Assembly: GCA_020635255.1 (NCBI GenBank) | Contig: JACKAC010000001.1 | Location: 907,501 to 971,500, forward strand | Length of the DNA stretch: 64,000 nt | Direction of reading: 5' to 3' | Origin: Ignavibacteriales bacterium | GTDB lineage: Bacteria > Bacteroidota > Ignavibacteria > Tepidaquicellales > Tepidaquicellaceae | Part shown: positions 8,321 through 17,369 of the stretch, in pieces | Position numbering within the stretch: position 1 is the first letter of the stretch | Layout: each line of letters starts with the position of its first letter | Notes under the pieces: generated by a model | The model's input: the letters and a program-made list of their open reading frames with translations, nothing else | What the model was told of the DNA's origin: nothing | Database searches by the model: none | Position numbers and translations under genes: made by a program

Positions 8321-8802
8321 TCCAGGAGTTTCTGTACTGATTCTTCGAATACATCGTATGTTCGTGCCCCAACCATCGTAACGGAGAGCTTGCCGTCCTT
8401 ATTATACATGAACGTGCCTGGAAGTCCTCCCTCCCAATTAATATCCATATAGTTTATAAGCTGTTCGTCTTTCTCGAAATTGTTATAGTACGTAGTAAAG
8501 TCCACGCCCTGTTCCTTCAGGAAGGGGATGGTCTGTGTCTCGAAGGTCTCGGGGAAGTCGAGCGAAACAAAAATGAGCTTGACGCCCTTGTCTTTGTAAT
8601 TATTGTAGAGCTTTACGAGCTCGGGGAATTCTTCTTTGCATGGCGCGCACCAGTAAGCCCACATATTGAAAACGAGGACATTGCCGATATTGGCTTCGCG
8701 AATGCTGTCGAGAGTATTCTGGTCCGCGGGAAGAAAATCCTGCGAGAAGGAATATTGTGAAAAGATGATAAGGAATACGGGTATAATGAGAAATTTTTTC
8801 AC
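8317..8802 (-). CDS. TlpA/ResA-like exported thioredoxin
   Basis: This is a roughly 161-residue thioredoxin-fold protein. The frame is open further upstream, but the GTG at about 8802 is preferred because it begins a signal peptide (MKKFLIIPVF.., ending YSFSQ) and removes an implausible hydrophilic leader that would overlap the neighbouring terminator. The active site is WAYWCAPC (Cys52, Cys55), followed by EFPELVKLY and, after a typical insert, GGLPGTFMYNKDG carrying the cis-Pro of TlpA/ResA proteins. Family role: reduction of periplasmic disulfides, for example during cytochrome c maturation. Its partner is unknown, but an exported redoxin gene lies directly upstream and DsbD is encoded at 60.7-62.6 kb. 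Confidence 0.85.
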   Translation of the reverse strand: MKKFLIIPVFLIIFSQYSFSQDFLPADQNTLDSIREANIGNVLVFNMWAYWCAPCKEEFPELVKLYNNYKDKGVKLIFVSLDFPETFETQTIPFLKEQGVDFTTYYNNFEKDEQLINYMDINWEGGLPGTFMYNKDGKLSVTMVGARTYDVFEESVQKLLD

Positions 8803-8820
8803 GCAGATAGAATTTAATAA

Positions 8821-8858
8821 TAAAAAGCCCGGCAGTGCATTAGCATTATCTACCGGGC
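8821..8858 (-). terminator. Intrinsic terminator of redoxin gene
   Basis: Read on the minus strand, a 9-bp stem with GCCCGG/CCGGGC at its base and one G-U pair is followed by TTTTTATTATT. It begins 15 bp after the stop of the redoxin gene at 8873 and overlaps the leader of the TlpA-like gene, so the two genes are probably only partly co-transcribed. Confidence 0.75.
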
Positions 8859-8872
8859 AAACTTTTTTGTGT

Positions 8873-9454
8873 TTAGTTCTTAATTGTACAGCCGAATGCT
8901 TTTGTTTCGGCAACGGTTATTGTCTCACCGTTAACGAATTGTGTGAGCGCGTTTTTAAGGTCCTGTGAAGTAACCTTACTAGCGTCGCGGTCATCATCTA
9001 TCCTTCCGTGGTAGATAACTTTCATAGTGCTGTTATCGATCACGAAAACTTCAGGAGTTCTTTCAGCGCCGAATTCAAGAGCTAGTGAGCTGTTCTGGTC
9101 TTTAAGAACCGGGAAAGCATAGCCTTTTCCGGCAGCGTGCTTTTCAACTTCCTCCGAACTCTCTGTATTATTGGAGTTCATACCCCAGAATACGATACCC
9201 TGTGAAGAAAACTCGTTTGCAAGAGCATTAAGCCTGTCTGTATATGGCTGAACGTAAGGACATTCTACTGACATAAAGACGATCACGGTAGCATTTCCAC
9301 CTGATTGGCTGAGCGTGTAAGTATTTCCGTCGTAATTGCTGATGCTGACATCGGATACCACGTCACCTACACCGTATCCATTGGACGCGAATGAAGATAT
9401 TGCGAATGCAAAAACAAAAAACAGTGAAAAAAGAAGAGAATTAATTTTTTTCAT
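8873..9454 (-). CDS. Exported AhpC/TSA-type redoxin
   Basis: A 193-residue protein with a signal peptide (MKKINSLLFSLFFVFAFAIS, cleavage near SFAS). The mature part is a thioredoxin-fold redoxin: GDVV.D..ISNYDG, then VIVFMSVECPYV with Cys65 at the position of the peroxidatic or nucleophilic cysteine, and RTPEVFVID with the cis-Pro loop. A second cysteine, Cys189, lies in the C-terminal FGCTIKN; this CPYV plus terminal FGCTIK arrangement occurs in a subgroup of periplasmic redoxins. It may be a thiol peroxidase or disulfide carrier. It is upstream of the TlpA-like gene on the same strand, suggesting a shared periplasmic thiol function. Confidence 0.8.
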   Translation of the reverse strand: MKKINSLLFSLFFVFAFAISSFASNGYGVGDVVSDVSISNYDGNTYTLSQSGGNATVIVFMSVECPYVQPYTDRLNALANEFSSQGIVFWGMNSNNTESSEEVEKHAAGKGYAFPVLKDQNSSLALEFGAERTPEVFVIDNSTMKVIYHGRIDDDRDASKVTSQDLKNALTQFVNGETITVAETKAFGCTIKN

Positions 9455-9554
9455 TAATGTTCCCTTTCATTATGTTTATATTTAGAAGCTTATTTCCAAA
9501 AACACCAATATATCCTAAAAAGTTCTGAGAAAAAATTCACAAAATAACCTATAA

Positions 9555-10862
9555 ATGCAGAAAAAAACTCCTAAAATTGTATCTGCCGAAACGGCTTTAA
9601 AAGCCATAAATCCGGGGGATAATGTATTTATTCACTCAAACTGCGCCTACCCGGAGATACTTGTCGAGGCTCTATGTGACCGCTATGAAGAGCTGAGTGA
9701 CGTAGTAATATCGCACTTAATGACATTCCAGAAAGCCCGCTATGTGGACGTGGGGATGGAAAATTATTTTACACATAATTCACTATTTACAGGGTCTAAT
9801 GTAAGGAAAGCTGTGAACGAGGGGAGAGCGGATTTTACGCCGGTGTTCCTATCGGAGATACCGATAATGATGGAGCATGGAATAATCCCCGTCGATGCGG
9901 TGCTGTTGCAATTGTCTCCGCCGGACGTGCACGGGTTTTGTTCCTTCGGGGTGAGCAATGAGTGCTCGAAAGTGGCGGCTGAGTGCGCGAAGACGGTTAT
10001 AGCGCAGATAAATCCCAATATGCCGAGAGTGCTGGGAAATAATTTCATAAATATAAATCATATCGATTATATAGTGGAAGCAGACACGCCGATCGCGGAG
10101 CTCCCAATGACAGCAAAGAATCTTTCCGATGAGGAGAAGTCGATTTACCAGAGGATAGGCGCGAACATCGCGTCGCTGATAGAAGACGGTTCGACTTTAC
10201 AGATGGGAATAGGAGTGATCCCGGACGCGGTACTGCCATATCTGACAGAGAAAAACGATCTTGGTATTCACACGGAGATGTTTTCAGACAGTCTCATCGA
10301 TCTGATAGAGAAGGGAGTGGTTAATGGGGAGAAGAAAACTTTTCTGCCCGGTAAGGTGGTATCATCATTTGTGCTGGGAAGCAGGGGGTTATTTGATTAC
10401 ATAGATAATAACCCGCTGATAGAATTCAGGGGATCAAAGGAGGTGAACGATCCGTTTACGATAGCGAGGAACAACAAGATGATCTCTATAAATTCAGCTA
10501 TAGAGATAGACCTATCGGGGCAGGTGTGCGCGGATTCGATTGGGACGAAGATATATTCGGGATTCGGCGGGCAGGTGGACTTCATAAGGGGAGCGGCGAG
10601 GTCGGACGGAGGAAAGCCGATAATCGCAATCCCGTCCACTGCAAAGGGCGGTACAATCTCGAAGATAGTGCCATTCCTGACGCAGGGAGCGGGTGTGACT
10701 ACGACGAGGGCGGACGTGCATTATGTGATAACAGAGCATGGAATCGCAAATCTATTCGGAAAAACGATACGCGAGAGGGCAAGGGCGCTGATAGATATAG
10801 CGCATCCGGATTTCAGGGATGAACTGGAACAAAAGGCAAGAGAAATTAAGTACTTATGGTGA
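9555..10862 (+). CDS. Acetyl-CoA hydrolase/transferase family (4-hydroxybutyrate CoA-transferase-like)
   Basis: This 435-residue cytoplasmic enzyme belongs to the family that moves CoA between acetyl-CoA and a carboxylic acid. Conserved features include GDNVFIHSNCAYP near the N-terminus, VDAVLLQLSPPDVHGFCSFGVS, the DLGIHTEMFSD block with Glu241 at the usual position of the catalytic glutamate that forms the glutamyl-CoA thioester, and the glycine-rich GFGGQVDFIRGA motif near residue 340. C-terminal VVTEHGIANLFGKT.RERA is also typical. 4-Hydroxybutyrate CoA-transferase is the closest recognised type; acetate or butyrate as acceptor cannot be excluded. It is divergent from the redoxin gene, and queC follows 69 bp downstream. 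Confidence 0.88.
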   Translation: MQKKTPKIVSAETALKAINPGDNVFIHSNCAYPEILVEALCDRYEELSDVVISHLMTFQKARYVDVGMENYFTHNSLFTGSNVRKAVNEGRADFTPVFLSEIPIMMEHGIIPVDAVLLQLSPPDVHGFCSFGVSNECSKVAAECAKTVIAQINPNMPRVLGNNFININHIDYIVEADTPIAELPMTAKNLSDEEKSIYQRIGANIASLIEDGSTLQMGIGVIPDAVLPYLTEKNDLGIHTEMFSDSLIDLIEKGVVNGEKKTFLPGKVVSSFVLGSRGLFDYIDNNPLIEFRGSKEVNDPFTIARNNKMISINSAIEIDLSGQVCADSIGTKIYSGFGGQVDFIRGAARSDGGKPIIAIPSTAKGGTISKIVPFLTQGAGVTTTRADVHYVITEHGIANLFGKTIRERARALIDIAHPDFRDELEQKAREIKYLW

Positions 10863-10931
10863 GGGAGGAGTCAAAAACAGACTTCAATATAAGGCTTATT
10901 ATTAGTAACTTTTATTTTTACGCGGATTTGA

Positions 10932-11615
10932 ATGGATAGAGAAAAGGAAATAGCTGTGGTGCTGGTGAGTGGTGGAATGGACAGCGCATTGACGGCGGGG
11001 TATGCTCACCGTGAATATGAGCTTGCATTTCTGCACGTGAACTACGGTCAGAGGACGGAGGAGAGGGAGCTAAAGGCATTTAATGACATAGCTGAGTATT
11101 ACGGTGCGGATAGAAGACTGGTCGTGGATATTTCACATCTCAAGGACATAGGCGGATCGTCGCTTACGGATGAAAAGATGGAGGTCGCACAGGCAGACCT
11201 GGATTCTAAGGAGATACCGACAAGCTATGTGCCGTTCAGGAACGCAAACATACTTTCGATAGCAGTGAGCTGGGCGGAGGTACTCGGTGCAACAAAGATA
11301 TACATAGGAGCGGTGGAAGAAGATTCGAGCGGATACCCGGATTGCAGGAAAGAGTTTTTCGATGCATTTAATAAGATGGTAGAGAAGGGTACAAAGCCCG
11401 ACACGCATATAGAGGTAGTTACACCAATAATCGATCTAACAAAGAAAGATATAGTTTTGAAGTCGGTGGAGATGGGATCGCCTCTTCACCTGACATGGTC
11501 ATGTTATAAGAACAATGATGAAGCATGCGGAGAGTGCGACAGCTGCGCATTACGGTTGAGAGGATTCAAACAGGCAGGGGTGGAAGACCCCATTAAGTAT
11601 AAAGTTTTAGCATAA
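10932..11615 (+). CDS. queC: 7-cyano-7-deazaguanine synthase
   Basis: QueC converts 7-carboxy-7-deazaguanine to preQ0 with ATP and ammonia in queuosine biosynthesis. The 227-residue length is normal. The PP-loop SGGMDS is at residues 13-18, with YGQR.E.RE.KA following. The zinc site is complete: Cys191, Cys199, Cys202 and Cys205 in a WSCY...ACGECDSC arrangement. NANILSIA and YIGAVEEDSSGYPDCR are also diagnostic. No other queuosine gene lies nearby. The stop overlaps the next start (TAATG), so the permease gene downstream is translationally coupled. Confidence 0.96.
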   Translation: MDREKEIAVVLVSGGMDSALTAGYAHREYELAFLHVNYGQRTEERELKAFNDIAEYYGADRRLVVDISHLKDIGGSSLTDEKMEVAQADLDSKEIPTSYVPFRNANILSIAVSWAEVLGATKIYIGAVEEDSSGYPDCRKEFFDAFNKMVEKGTKPDTHIEVVTPIIDLTKKDIVLKSVEMGSPLHLTWSCYKNNDEACGECDSCALRLRGFKQAGVEDPIKYKVLA

Positions 11616-12766
11616 TGGATCTAAAGTCTCCCCAAAATACAAAATACCTCAGAGCGCTTACGATCATCGCATCGATATTGCTGGTTGGTTTCGCGGTTTT
11701 TGTATTGAAGGAGCTACAGGGAATACTCGTTCCGCTCGTAATAGCAATATTCATAGCGCTGTTATTCCAGCCTTTTTACAGATGGATGAAGTCGAAGAAG
11801 ATACCGGGGTTTGTAGCTATCATCGTAATCATCCTCATCATTGTAATCATTTCCAACATCACAAGCGTATTTGTCTATGCGGGGATAAACTCCATTACGG
11901 CTAACTCAGTATATTATGAGACAAAGTTCACCGAAATGTACATGAACGCCGCTCATTTTTTAAAAATCTCGCCTGACCAGATCGCAAGCATACAAGAATC
12001 ACTGCAGTTAAAAAACCTCATGATGGAGAGCAGTGTTACGGGCGCAGTATCGGGAATATTTTCCGGGATATTGAGTATATTCAGTAATTTTGTTTTGATA
12101 TTAATATACGTGATATTTTTGCTGTCGGAATTCGGAAGTATGAGGAAGCGTATTGTCAAAGCATTTACACAAGAGAAAGCGTCCGCTTTGTACAAGACAT
12201 TTACGGATATATTTGATGACGTAAGGAAGTATATAATCGGAAAGACGTTACTGTCACTGGCGCAGGCGATAGTGATATGGGTGATACTGTTCTTTGCCGG
12301 AGTAGAGTTCGCGTTTATGTGGGCTTTCATTTTTTTCATAACGGATTACATACCGTATATAGGTTCGATAGTGGTAACGGTATTCGTAGGATTCGCGATG
12401 ATATTCCAGTTCGGGGATTTTCTATACCCGGTATTTATTGTCGTGCTATTGACCGTAGTGCAGAACGTAAAGGGTAACATGGTCGAGCCAAAGGTGCTTG
12501 GCGACAGGCTGGACCTCAGCCCGATATTGCTGCTCGTATCGCTATTGTTTTGGGGATATGTATGGGGTATTGTCGGAATGATACTGGCGTACCCGATAAT
12601 GAGCATGATAAAGATCGTGCTAATGAACTTCCCGCAAACAAGGTCTATAGCAATACTGATGAGCTATAACCTGACATCGAAGAATTATATGGAGATGAAA
12701 GAGTCGTCCAAGCTGGACAGGCTATTAAAGAAAACAAAAATAAAAGATAAATTAACCGAAGAATAA
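11615..12766 (+). CDS. AI-2E family transporter (PF01594-type permease)
   Basis: This 383-residue inner-membrane protein has about eight hydrophobic segments: one pair at residues 13-50, one near 65-92, a group from about 145 to 175, and several between 200 and 335. The pattern FVLKELQGILVPLVIAIFIALLFQP at the N-terminus, an amphipathic central region, and VVQNVKGNMVEPKVLGDRLDLSPILLL near residue 285 is diagnostic of the AI-2E/PerM family. Members have been proposed to export autoinducer-2 or act as Na+/H+ or other transporters; no substrate can be read from sequence. It overlaps queC by one base and is followed 25 bp later by the PEP carboxykinase gene. Confidence 0.9.
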   Translation: MDLKSPQNTKYLRALTIIASILLVGFAVFVLKELQGILVPLVIAIFIALLFQPFYRWMKSKKIPGFVAIIVIILIIVIISNITSVFVYAGINSITANSVYYETKFTEMYMNAAHFLKISPDQIASIQESLQLKNLMMESSVTGAVSGIFSGILSIFSNFVLILIYVIFLLSEFGSMRKRIVKAFTQEKASALYKTFTDIFDDVRKYIIGKTLLSLAQAIVIWVILFFAGVEFAFMWAFIFFITDYIPYIGSIVVTVFVGFAMIFQFGDFLYPVFIVVLLTVVQNVKGNMVEPKVLGDRLDLSPILLLVSLLFWGYVWGIVGMILAYPIMSMIKIVLMNFPQTRSIAILMSYNLTSKNYMEMKESSKLDRLLKKTKIKDKLTEE

Positions 12767-12791
12767 AAAAATCTAAACTTACGGAGTAAAA

Positions 12792-14579
12792 ATGACTGAC
12801 AATCAAAAACTCAAAGACTGGGTGGAGGACGTAGCCGGTCTTTGTAAACCTGATAAAATTCATTGGTGCGACGGATCAGACGAAGAAGCGGCGGAGCTGA
12901 TAAAGCTATGCATCGACAACGGATCCTTTACTAAACTAAATGATGAAAAACGTCCAAACAGTTACCTGGTGAGATCAGACCCAAATGACGTTGCGAGGGT
13001 TGAAGACAGGACATTCATATGTTCAGAAAAGGAAATAGACGCAGGACCAACTAACAACTGGAAAGATCCTTCGGAAATGAGAGAAACCCTCATGAAGCTT
13101 CTCGACGGAAGCATGAAGGGAAGAACGATGTATGTAATCCCGTACAGCATGGGACCGCTTGGCTCAAACATTTCTCATATAGGTGTTGAAATCTCAGATT
13201 CTCCATACGTGGTGCTAAACATGCGTATTATGACAAGAATGGGACAGAAGGTGCTTGACACTCTTGGAAACGGCGATTTTGTGAAGTGTCTGCATACTGT
13301 AGGTTATCCGCTGGAAGAAGGTCAAGAAGATATAGCATGGCCATGTAATGACAACAAGTATATAGTTCATTTCCCGGAAGAGAGGAGCATAGTATCCTAC
13401 GGAAGCGGTTACGGCGGAAATGCGCTACTCGGTAAAAAGTGTTTCGCGCTCAGGATAGCATCTGTAATGGCGAGAGACCAGGGGTGGCTTGCAGAGCACA
13501 TGCTGATAGTAGGAATTACATCACCAGAAGGAGAGAAAAAGTATATAGCGGCGGCTTTTCCGAGCGCATGCGGTAAAACCAACCTTGCAATGCTCACACC
13601 GTCCCTTCCGGGGTGGAAAGTGGAAACGGTGGGTGACGACATTGCCTGGATGAAATTCGGCGAGGATGGAAGACTATACGCTATAAACCCGGAAGCAGGA
13701 TTTTTTGGAGTGGCGCCGGGAACGTCTTATAAGACGAACGCGAACGCTATGGAAACCATGAAAGAGAATTCGATATTTACTAACGTCGCACTAACCGATG
13801 ACGGCGACGTATGGTGGGAAGGAATGACAGATGAGAAACCGGCTCACCTGATCGACTGGCATGGAAATGACTGGACTCCGGCATCGGAGACGCCTTCATC
13901 GCATCCAAACTCACGTTTTACGACCCCGGCAAGTCAATGCCCGACGATAGACCCCGCATGGGAAGATCCTAAGGGAGTTCCGATCTCGGCAATAGTATTC
14001 GGTGGCAGGAGAGCGTCATTCGTTCCTCTTGTAACGGAAGCATTTAGCTGGCAACACGGAGTATTTTTGGGAGCGTCGGTGTCATCGGAAATGACGGCAG
14101 CGGCTGCAGGAACGATAGGAAAGCTAAGGCACGATCCGTTTGCGATGTTACCTTTCTGCGGATATAACATGGGAGACTATTTTAATCACTGGCTGGAAAT
14201 GGGTAAGAACGCACCGGACAAAGAAAAACTGCCGAAGGTATTTTACGTGAACTGGTTCAGGAAAGACGGCGACGGTAACTTCATGTGGCCCGGATTCGGA
14301 GATAATATAAGGGTGCTTAAATGGATAACGCAGAGGGTGGATGGACGATCTGACTTTACGGAGACGCCGATAGGGAATCTACCGGCAGAAGGAGCGATAG
14401 ACACGACAGGGCTGGATATTTCAAACGAAACGATGAACAAACTCTTCACACTGGATAAGGAAGAGGGGCTCAGAGAATCCGAGGAACTGGCAGATTATTT
14501 TAAGATGTTCGGCGACAGGCTTCCGAAAGAGATCCAGGAGGAAGCTAATGCGTACAGAGATAGATTCGTGAATTCGTAA
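12792..14579 (+). CDS. pckG: Phosphoenolpyruvate carboxykinase (GTP)
   Basis: The enzyme converts oxaloacetate plus GTP to phosphoenolpyruvate and CO2, the committed step of gluconeogenesis, in the cytoplasm. At 595 residues it has GTP-PEPCK length. The P-loop-like [12 protein letters not shown] includes Cys260, the reactive cysteine typical of the GTP class, and Lys262. [19 protein letters not shown], the DDIAWMKF metal/nucleotide segment, [10 protein letters not shown] and FGGRR are all present, whereas ATP-class signatures are absent. A GGAG lies just upstream of the ATG. Two convergent-safe elements follow: a strong terminator and a palindromic repeat. With fumarase in the same window it covers C4/C3 metabolism, but the genes are not an operon. 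Confidence 0.96.
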   Translation: MTDNQKLKDWVEDVAGLCKPDKIHWCDGSDEEAAELIKLCIDNGSFTKLNDEKRPNSYLVRSDPNDVARVEDRTFICSEKEIDAGPTNNWKDPSEMRETLMKLLDGSMKGRTMYVIPYSMGPLGSNISHIGVEISDSPYVVLNMRIMTRMGQKVLDTLGNGDFVKCLHTVGYPLEEGQEDIAWPCNDNKYIVHFPEERSIVSYGSGYGGNALLGKKCFALRIASVMARDQGWLAEHMLIVGITSPEGEKKYIAAAFPSACGKTNLAMLTPSLPGWKVETVGDDIAWMKFGEDGRLYAINPEAGFFGVAPGTSYKTNANAMETMKENSIFTNVALTDDGDVWWEGMTDEKPAHLIDWHGNDWTPASETPSSHPNSRFTTPASQCPTIDPAWEDPKGVPISAIVFGGRRASFVPLVTEAFSWQHGVFLGASVSSEMTAAAAGTIGKLRHDPFAMLPFCGYNMGDYFNHWLEMGKNAPDKEKLPKVFYVNWFRKDGDGNFMWPGFGDNIRVLKWITQRVDGRSDFTETPIGNLPAEGAIDTTGLDISNETMNKLFTLDKEEGLRESEELADYFKMFGDRLPKEIQEEANAYRDRFVNS

Positions 14580-14602
14580 GTTGATTGCTATATTGATATA
14601 AC

Positions 14603-14631
14603 AAAAAGGCGAGTGAGAACTCGCCTTTTTT
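14603..14631. terminator. Bidirectional intrinsic terminator after pckG
   Basis: A perfect 12-bp hairpin (AAAAAGGCGAGT, GAGA loop, ACTCGCCTTTTT) lies 23 bp after pckG. The A run on one side and the T run on the other let it work on both strands, serving pckG and the convergent NTF2-like gene. Confidence 0.85.
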
Positions 14632-14636
14632 GTTAC

Positions 14637-14673
14637 CTCACCCCCAGCCCCTCTCCTTATAAAGGAGAGGGGA
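14637..14673. repeat. Palindromic repeat CCCCTCTCCTT/AAGGAGAGGGG
   Basis: An 11-bp perfect inverted repeat with a three-base loop, preceded by CTCACCCCCAG and followed by AGTTAGAG. It follows the pckG terminator. It resembles the C-rich/G-rich element at 1586-1620 in architecture and is probably a member of a dispersed palindromic repeat class (inference). Confidence 0.55.
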
Positions 14674-14720
14674 GTTAGAGATAAAATTATTATCAAATTC
14701 CATGTTAGATATTGAACAAA

Positions 14721-15086
14721 TTATTCAGCTGTGAGAGGTGAATTGTCTATGTAGATAAGATAATCTTTTATCTTATCGCCGTCCATTTTGAATATATTAA
14801 CAAACTCTACAGGAACAACTTTATCATCGAGGCGAGTATAGGTAACGCGTCCCTGCCAGACGATATCGCCTTCATCATCGACCCAGGTTTTGAGTATTTC
14901 GTGAGAGCTTCCTTTTATTGTCGAGAAGAACCAGTCCACGACCTTTTCTATTTCAGCCGTACCATAAACGGCAGGGGCATTACCGAAGCGGAACTGTCCG
15001 TCGGGAGTTATGAAAGAAGCGAATTTTTTCGCGTCTCTTGCATCAATCGATGATGCTACATCTTCCAGAAATGATCTTACATCCAT
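14721..15086 (-). CDS. NTF2-like / SnoaL-like protein
   Basis: A 121-residue soluble protein with the NTF2-like cone fold pattern: an N-terminal helix pair (SFLEDVASSIDARDAKKFASFITPDGQFRFG split across two helices), YG..EIEKVVDWFFSTI, then antiparallel strands SHEILKTWVD, DIVWQGRVTY, VPVEFVNIFKMDGDKIKDYLIYID. The trailing D.I..Y.IY.D is typical of SnoaL-like proteins. Families with this fold range from isomerases to accessory domains, so no activity is assigned. It is monocistronic on the minus strand, convergent with pckG. Confidence 0.8.
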   Translation of the reverse strand: MDVRSFLEDVASSIDARDAKKFASFITPDGQFRFGNAPAVYGTAEIEKVVDWFFSTIKGSSHEILKTWVDDEGDIVWQGRVTYTRLDDKVVPVEFVNIFKMDGDKIKDYLIYIDNSPLTAE

Positions 15087-15150
15087 TATAAATCAATTTT
15101 GTTTTTAGATAATCCTTTAAAATAATAATTTTGGAATTTTTCTTAAACGT

Positions 15151-15181
15151 AAAAAAACCCCGCATTTATGCAAATACGGGG
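15151..15181 (-). terminator. Intrinsic terminator of T9SS propeller gene
   Basis: On the minus strand, CCCCG/CGGGG arms with an inner ATTT/AAAT extension form a hairpin followed by seven T residues. It begins 25 bp after the stop of the gene at 15206. Confidence 0.8.
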
Positions 15182-15205
15182 CTAAAATGTAATTTTGTAA
15201 GGAAT

Positions 15206-16705
15206 TTATTTGAGTAATACCATTTTTTTCGTTTCTCTATAGTTTCCGGCTGTAAGGGTGTAGAAGTAAACTCCGCTGGATAGATTCGAGGCGTCGAAAT
15301 TATATTCGTATTCGCCTGCGGTATGGTAACGGTTAACAAGAGTGGATACTTCTTTGCCGAGAGAATTATAAATTTTTACGACAGCAACGCCGTTAGTTGG
15401 TATAGCAAAACGGATCTTTGTTGACGGGTTGAACGGGTTAGGATAATTTGAGTATAATTTATACTCGTTCGGAACGATGCCCGTTTGATTTCCAACATTC
15501 ACAAGTGTAGATGGATCGTAAAGCGAAATATATTGGCCAACCATTGTTGTTATTGTTCTAACCAACGCGCCGGTAGATGAATTGATCTCATGTAACCCTG
15601 CCGGGTTGGTTGTAAGGTAGTTACCGTTTCCCAGTTTGTAAACACCGTAATTGGTTGTTACGCCATTCAAAAGGGAAGTCTGGTTTCCGGCTGAATCGAA
15701 AGTCACAATCCCTGCCGCAGTTCCGGTAAGATTAGCAACAGCGAAGCTGTCACCTGGGTGAACGTAAATTTGCTGGAAGAAATTATAAGTGCCGGTAATT
15801 CCGACGCCGATATATGTACCGTCGAAAGTATATTTGTTCAATTTTGTACCTGCGCTCATACTGACAAGAAGGTCACCGGAACGGTATGCAAGATTGAACG
15901 GACTAGTAATATTGGTATCAATAAATGTGCCAAGATTAACTCCGGCGGTATCGAACTCCTGTATGGTGTTTGTGTTTGCGCCTGCGCCGACTGCAACCAA
16001 TAGATTGCCATTAGGACGAATAAGTATTCCTCTAACGTTGTCGAGAATAGAGGTATTGACGCCACCCATGGGAGCGAATATTCCGAGAGAAGCACCAGTC
16101 GTATCATACTCAAAAACCCCGTCGCTTACTTGATCTGATACAAGGATAGTCGCGCGTGAAGTCAATAAAGCGAGCTTTGGGGTTGCGAAATTAGGAGTGC
16201 TATTCGGAAAAAAGTTAGGATCGACCACGTCACCGGTTTGGATGTCAACCATGACTATTCTATCCAGCCCTGAATCAGGCACTAGAAGCCATGGTCCATT
16301 ACCTCTTTCATGTACTTCAGGATCGAAGAGTCCGTTGGTATTATCGATAAGTTCGCCATTTCCGTAATATATTCTGCCTGTGGAAATATCGTATTGAGCA
16401 ATCAGTTCGTCGTAGAACATTGTCTTTGAACCGATCTCAGGGTGAGCGAAATTCGTAATTACACCGTAAACTATTTTTCCATCTTCCATACCCATAACAT
16501 CAATTTTGATATTACCGGGAAGAAGAACACTGAGCGGCATGTGATTAGATCTTGCCAGGTCCCGAGCTTCTTTAAGGTGCGCCTGCCTGTCTTGCTGTTT
16601 AAGCAGGAGGTCCATAAAGCTTATGCGCGGCGATGCTGTGGTTGAAAGTGCCGTTATAAAAAGGATACTCACTCCAAGAACGATTCGAAAAAGTAAAGAT
16701 TTCAT
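15206..16705 (-). CDS. T9SS-secreted beta-propeller-like protein
   Basis: A 499-residue exported protein with a signal peptide (MKSLLFRIVLGVSILFITAL, cleavage near STTAS). Residues about 130-400 contain NHL/SMP30-like repeats such as GLDRIVMVDIQTGDVV, GVFEYDTTGASLGIF, GILIRPNGNLLVAVGAG, IQEFDTAGVNLGTF and VYKLGNGNYLTTNPAGLHEINSSTGAL, consistent with a beta-propeller. The final ~80 residues are a type IX sorting domain (NYPNPFNPSTKIRFAIPTNG ... GVYFYTLTAGNYRETKKMVLLK). It may be a surface-released binding protein; no catalytic residues are visible. An AGGAGG-like leader on the minus strand (GGAGGATAAC before the ATG) supports the start. Confidence 0.82.
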   Translation of the reverse strand: MKSLLFRIVLGVSILFITALSTTASPRISFMDLLLKQQDRQAHLKEARDLARSNHMPLSVLLPGNIKIDVMGMEDGKIVYGVITNFAHPEIGSKTMFYDELIAQYDISTGRIYYGNGELIDNTNGLFDPEVHERGNGPWLLVPDSGLDRIVMVDIQTGDVVDPNFFPNSTPNFATPKLALLTSRATILVSDQVSDGVFEYDTTGASLGIFAPMGGVNTSILDNVRGILIRPNGNLLVAVGAGANTNTIQEFDTAGVNLGTFIDTNITSPFNLAYRSGDLLVSMSAGTKLNKYTFDGTYIGVGITGTYNFFQQIYVHPGDSFAVANLTGTAAGIVTFDSAGNQTSLLNGVTTNYGVYKLGNGNYLTTNPAGLHEINSSTGALVRTITTMVGQYISLYDPSTLVNVGNQTGIVPNEYKLYSNYPNPFNPSTKIRFAIPTNGVAVVKIYNSLGKEVSTLVNRYHTAGEYEYNFDASNLSSGVYFYTLTAGNYRETKKMVLLK

Positions 16706-16765
16706 TGTTATCCTCCGGATGATTTATATTCTAAAATATAACTTTTAAAAAAGTAAATTAAAACG

Positions 16766-17350
16766 TTAGTTGTTCTCTTTTTTCAGGTCTTCGATAGTTT
16801 TACCTGAAATGACGGATTCGTCTTCTTTCAGAATGTCTTTTTTTGTGGCGTATTCGTCCTTTTTCTTTATGAGGAGCCATGCGTTATCCTGCTTAGCGGA
16901 TCTCATGTGCACGAGCGCAAATTCTCCTTTGAGTTTTTCGCCGTGAAGGATGAATTTTAGGTCGCCTTTTTTGAGTCCCTCTTCCAACACTTTCTCGTTT
17001 TCTTTTAAGCCCGTGACTCCGGGAGCATTATAATAACCGCGGTCCCACACAATTACTTCGCCAGCGCCGTAATTTCCCTTAGGGATAACACCTTCGAAAT
17101 TCCTGTAGTCGAGAGGGTGATCTTCCACGCGCATGGCTAGGTGTTTTACGGAGGGATCCATTGAGGGACCTTTTGGAATGGCCCAGCTGGGCATTACGCC
17201 GTTTAGTTCAAGGCGGAAATCATAGTGGAGGTGGGAAGCATTATGTTCCTGGACGACGAAGTGAAGTTTTCCGGATTCCTTTTCTTTTTTCCCGGCGGGT
17301 TCACCGGATTCTTTAGTGTCACGTTTTTCGTTGTACTTTTTGAGAGTCAT
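16766..17350 (-). CDS. Stand-alone LigD-type 3'-phosphoesterase domain protein
   Basis: This 194-residue protein consists of the DNA-end-processing phosphoesterase domain usually found at the N-terminus of bacterial ligase D. The catalytic and metal-binding residues of the Pseudomonas LigD domain (His42, His48, Asp50, Arg52, His84) correspond to His36, His42, Asp44, Arg46 and His78 here, at a constant offset of six, in VVQEHNASHLHYDFRLE and MRVEDHPLDY. GNYGAGEV.VWD is also conserved. There is no ligase or polymerase domain and no Ku gene nearby, so it may act alone in trimming 3'-phosphate or ribonucleotide ends. The lysine-rich N-terminal 25 residues are probably disordered. It is last in a four-gene minus-strand run. 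Confidence 0.9.
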   Translation of the reverse strand: MTLKKYNEKRDTKESGEPAGKKEKESGKLHFVVQEHNASHLHYDFRLELNGVMPSWAIPKGPSMDPSVKHLAMRVEDHPLDYRNFEGVIPKGNYGAGEVIVWDRGYYNAPGVTGLKENEKVLEEGLKKGDLKFILHGEKLKGEFALVHMRSAKQDNAWLLIKKKDEYATKKDILKEDESVISGKTIEDLKKENN

Positions 17351-17369
17351 GGATTCTAAGCGGAGATTT

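Noticed and set aside
8803..8913. Upstream TTG start for the TlpA-like gene
   Set aside because: The extension reads through the terminator of the redoxin gene and places a hydrophilic leader before the signal peptide.
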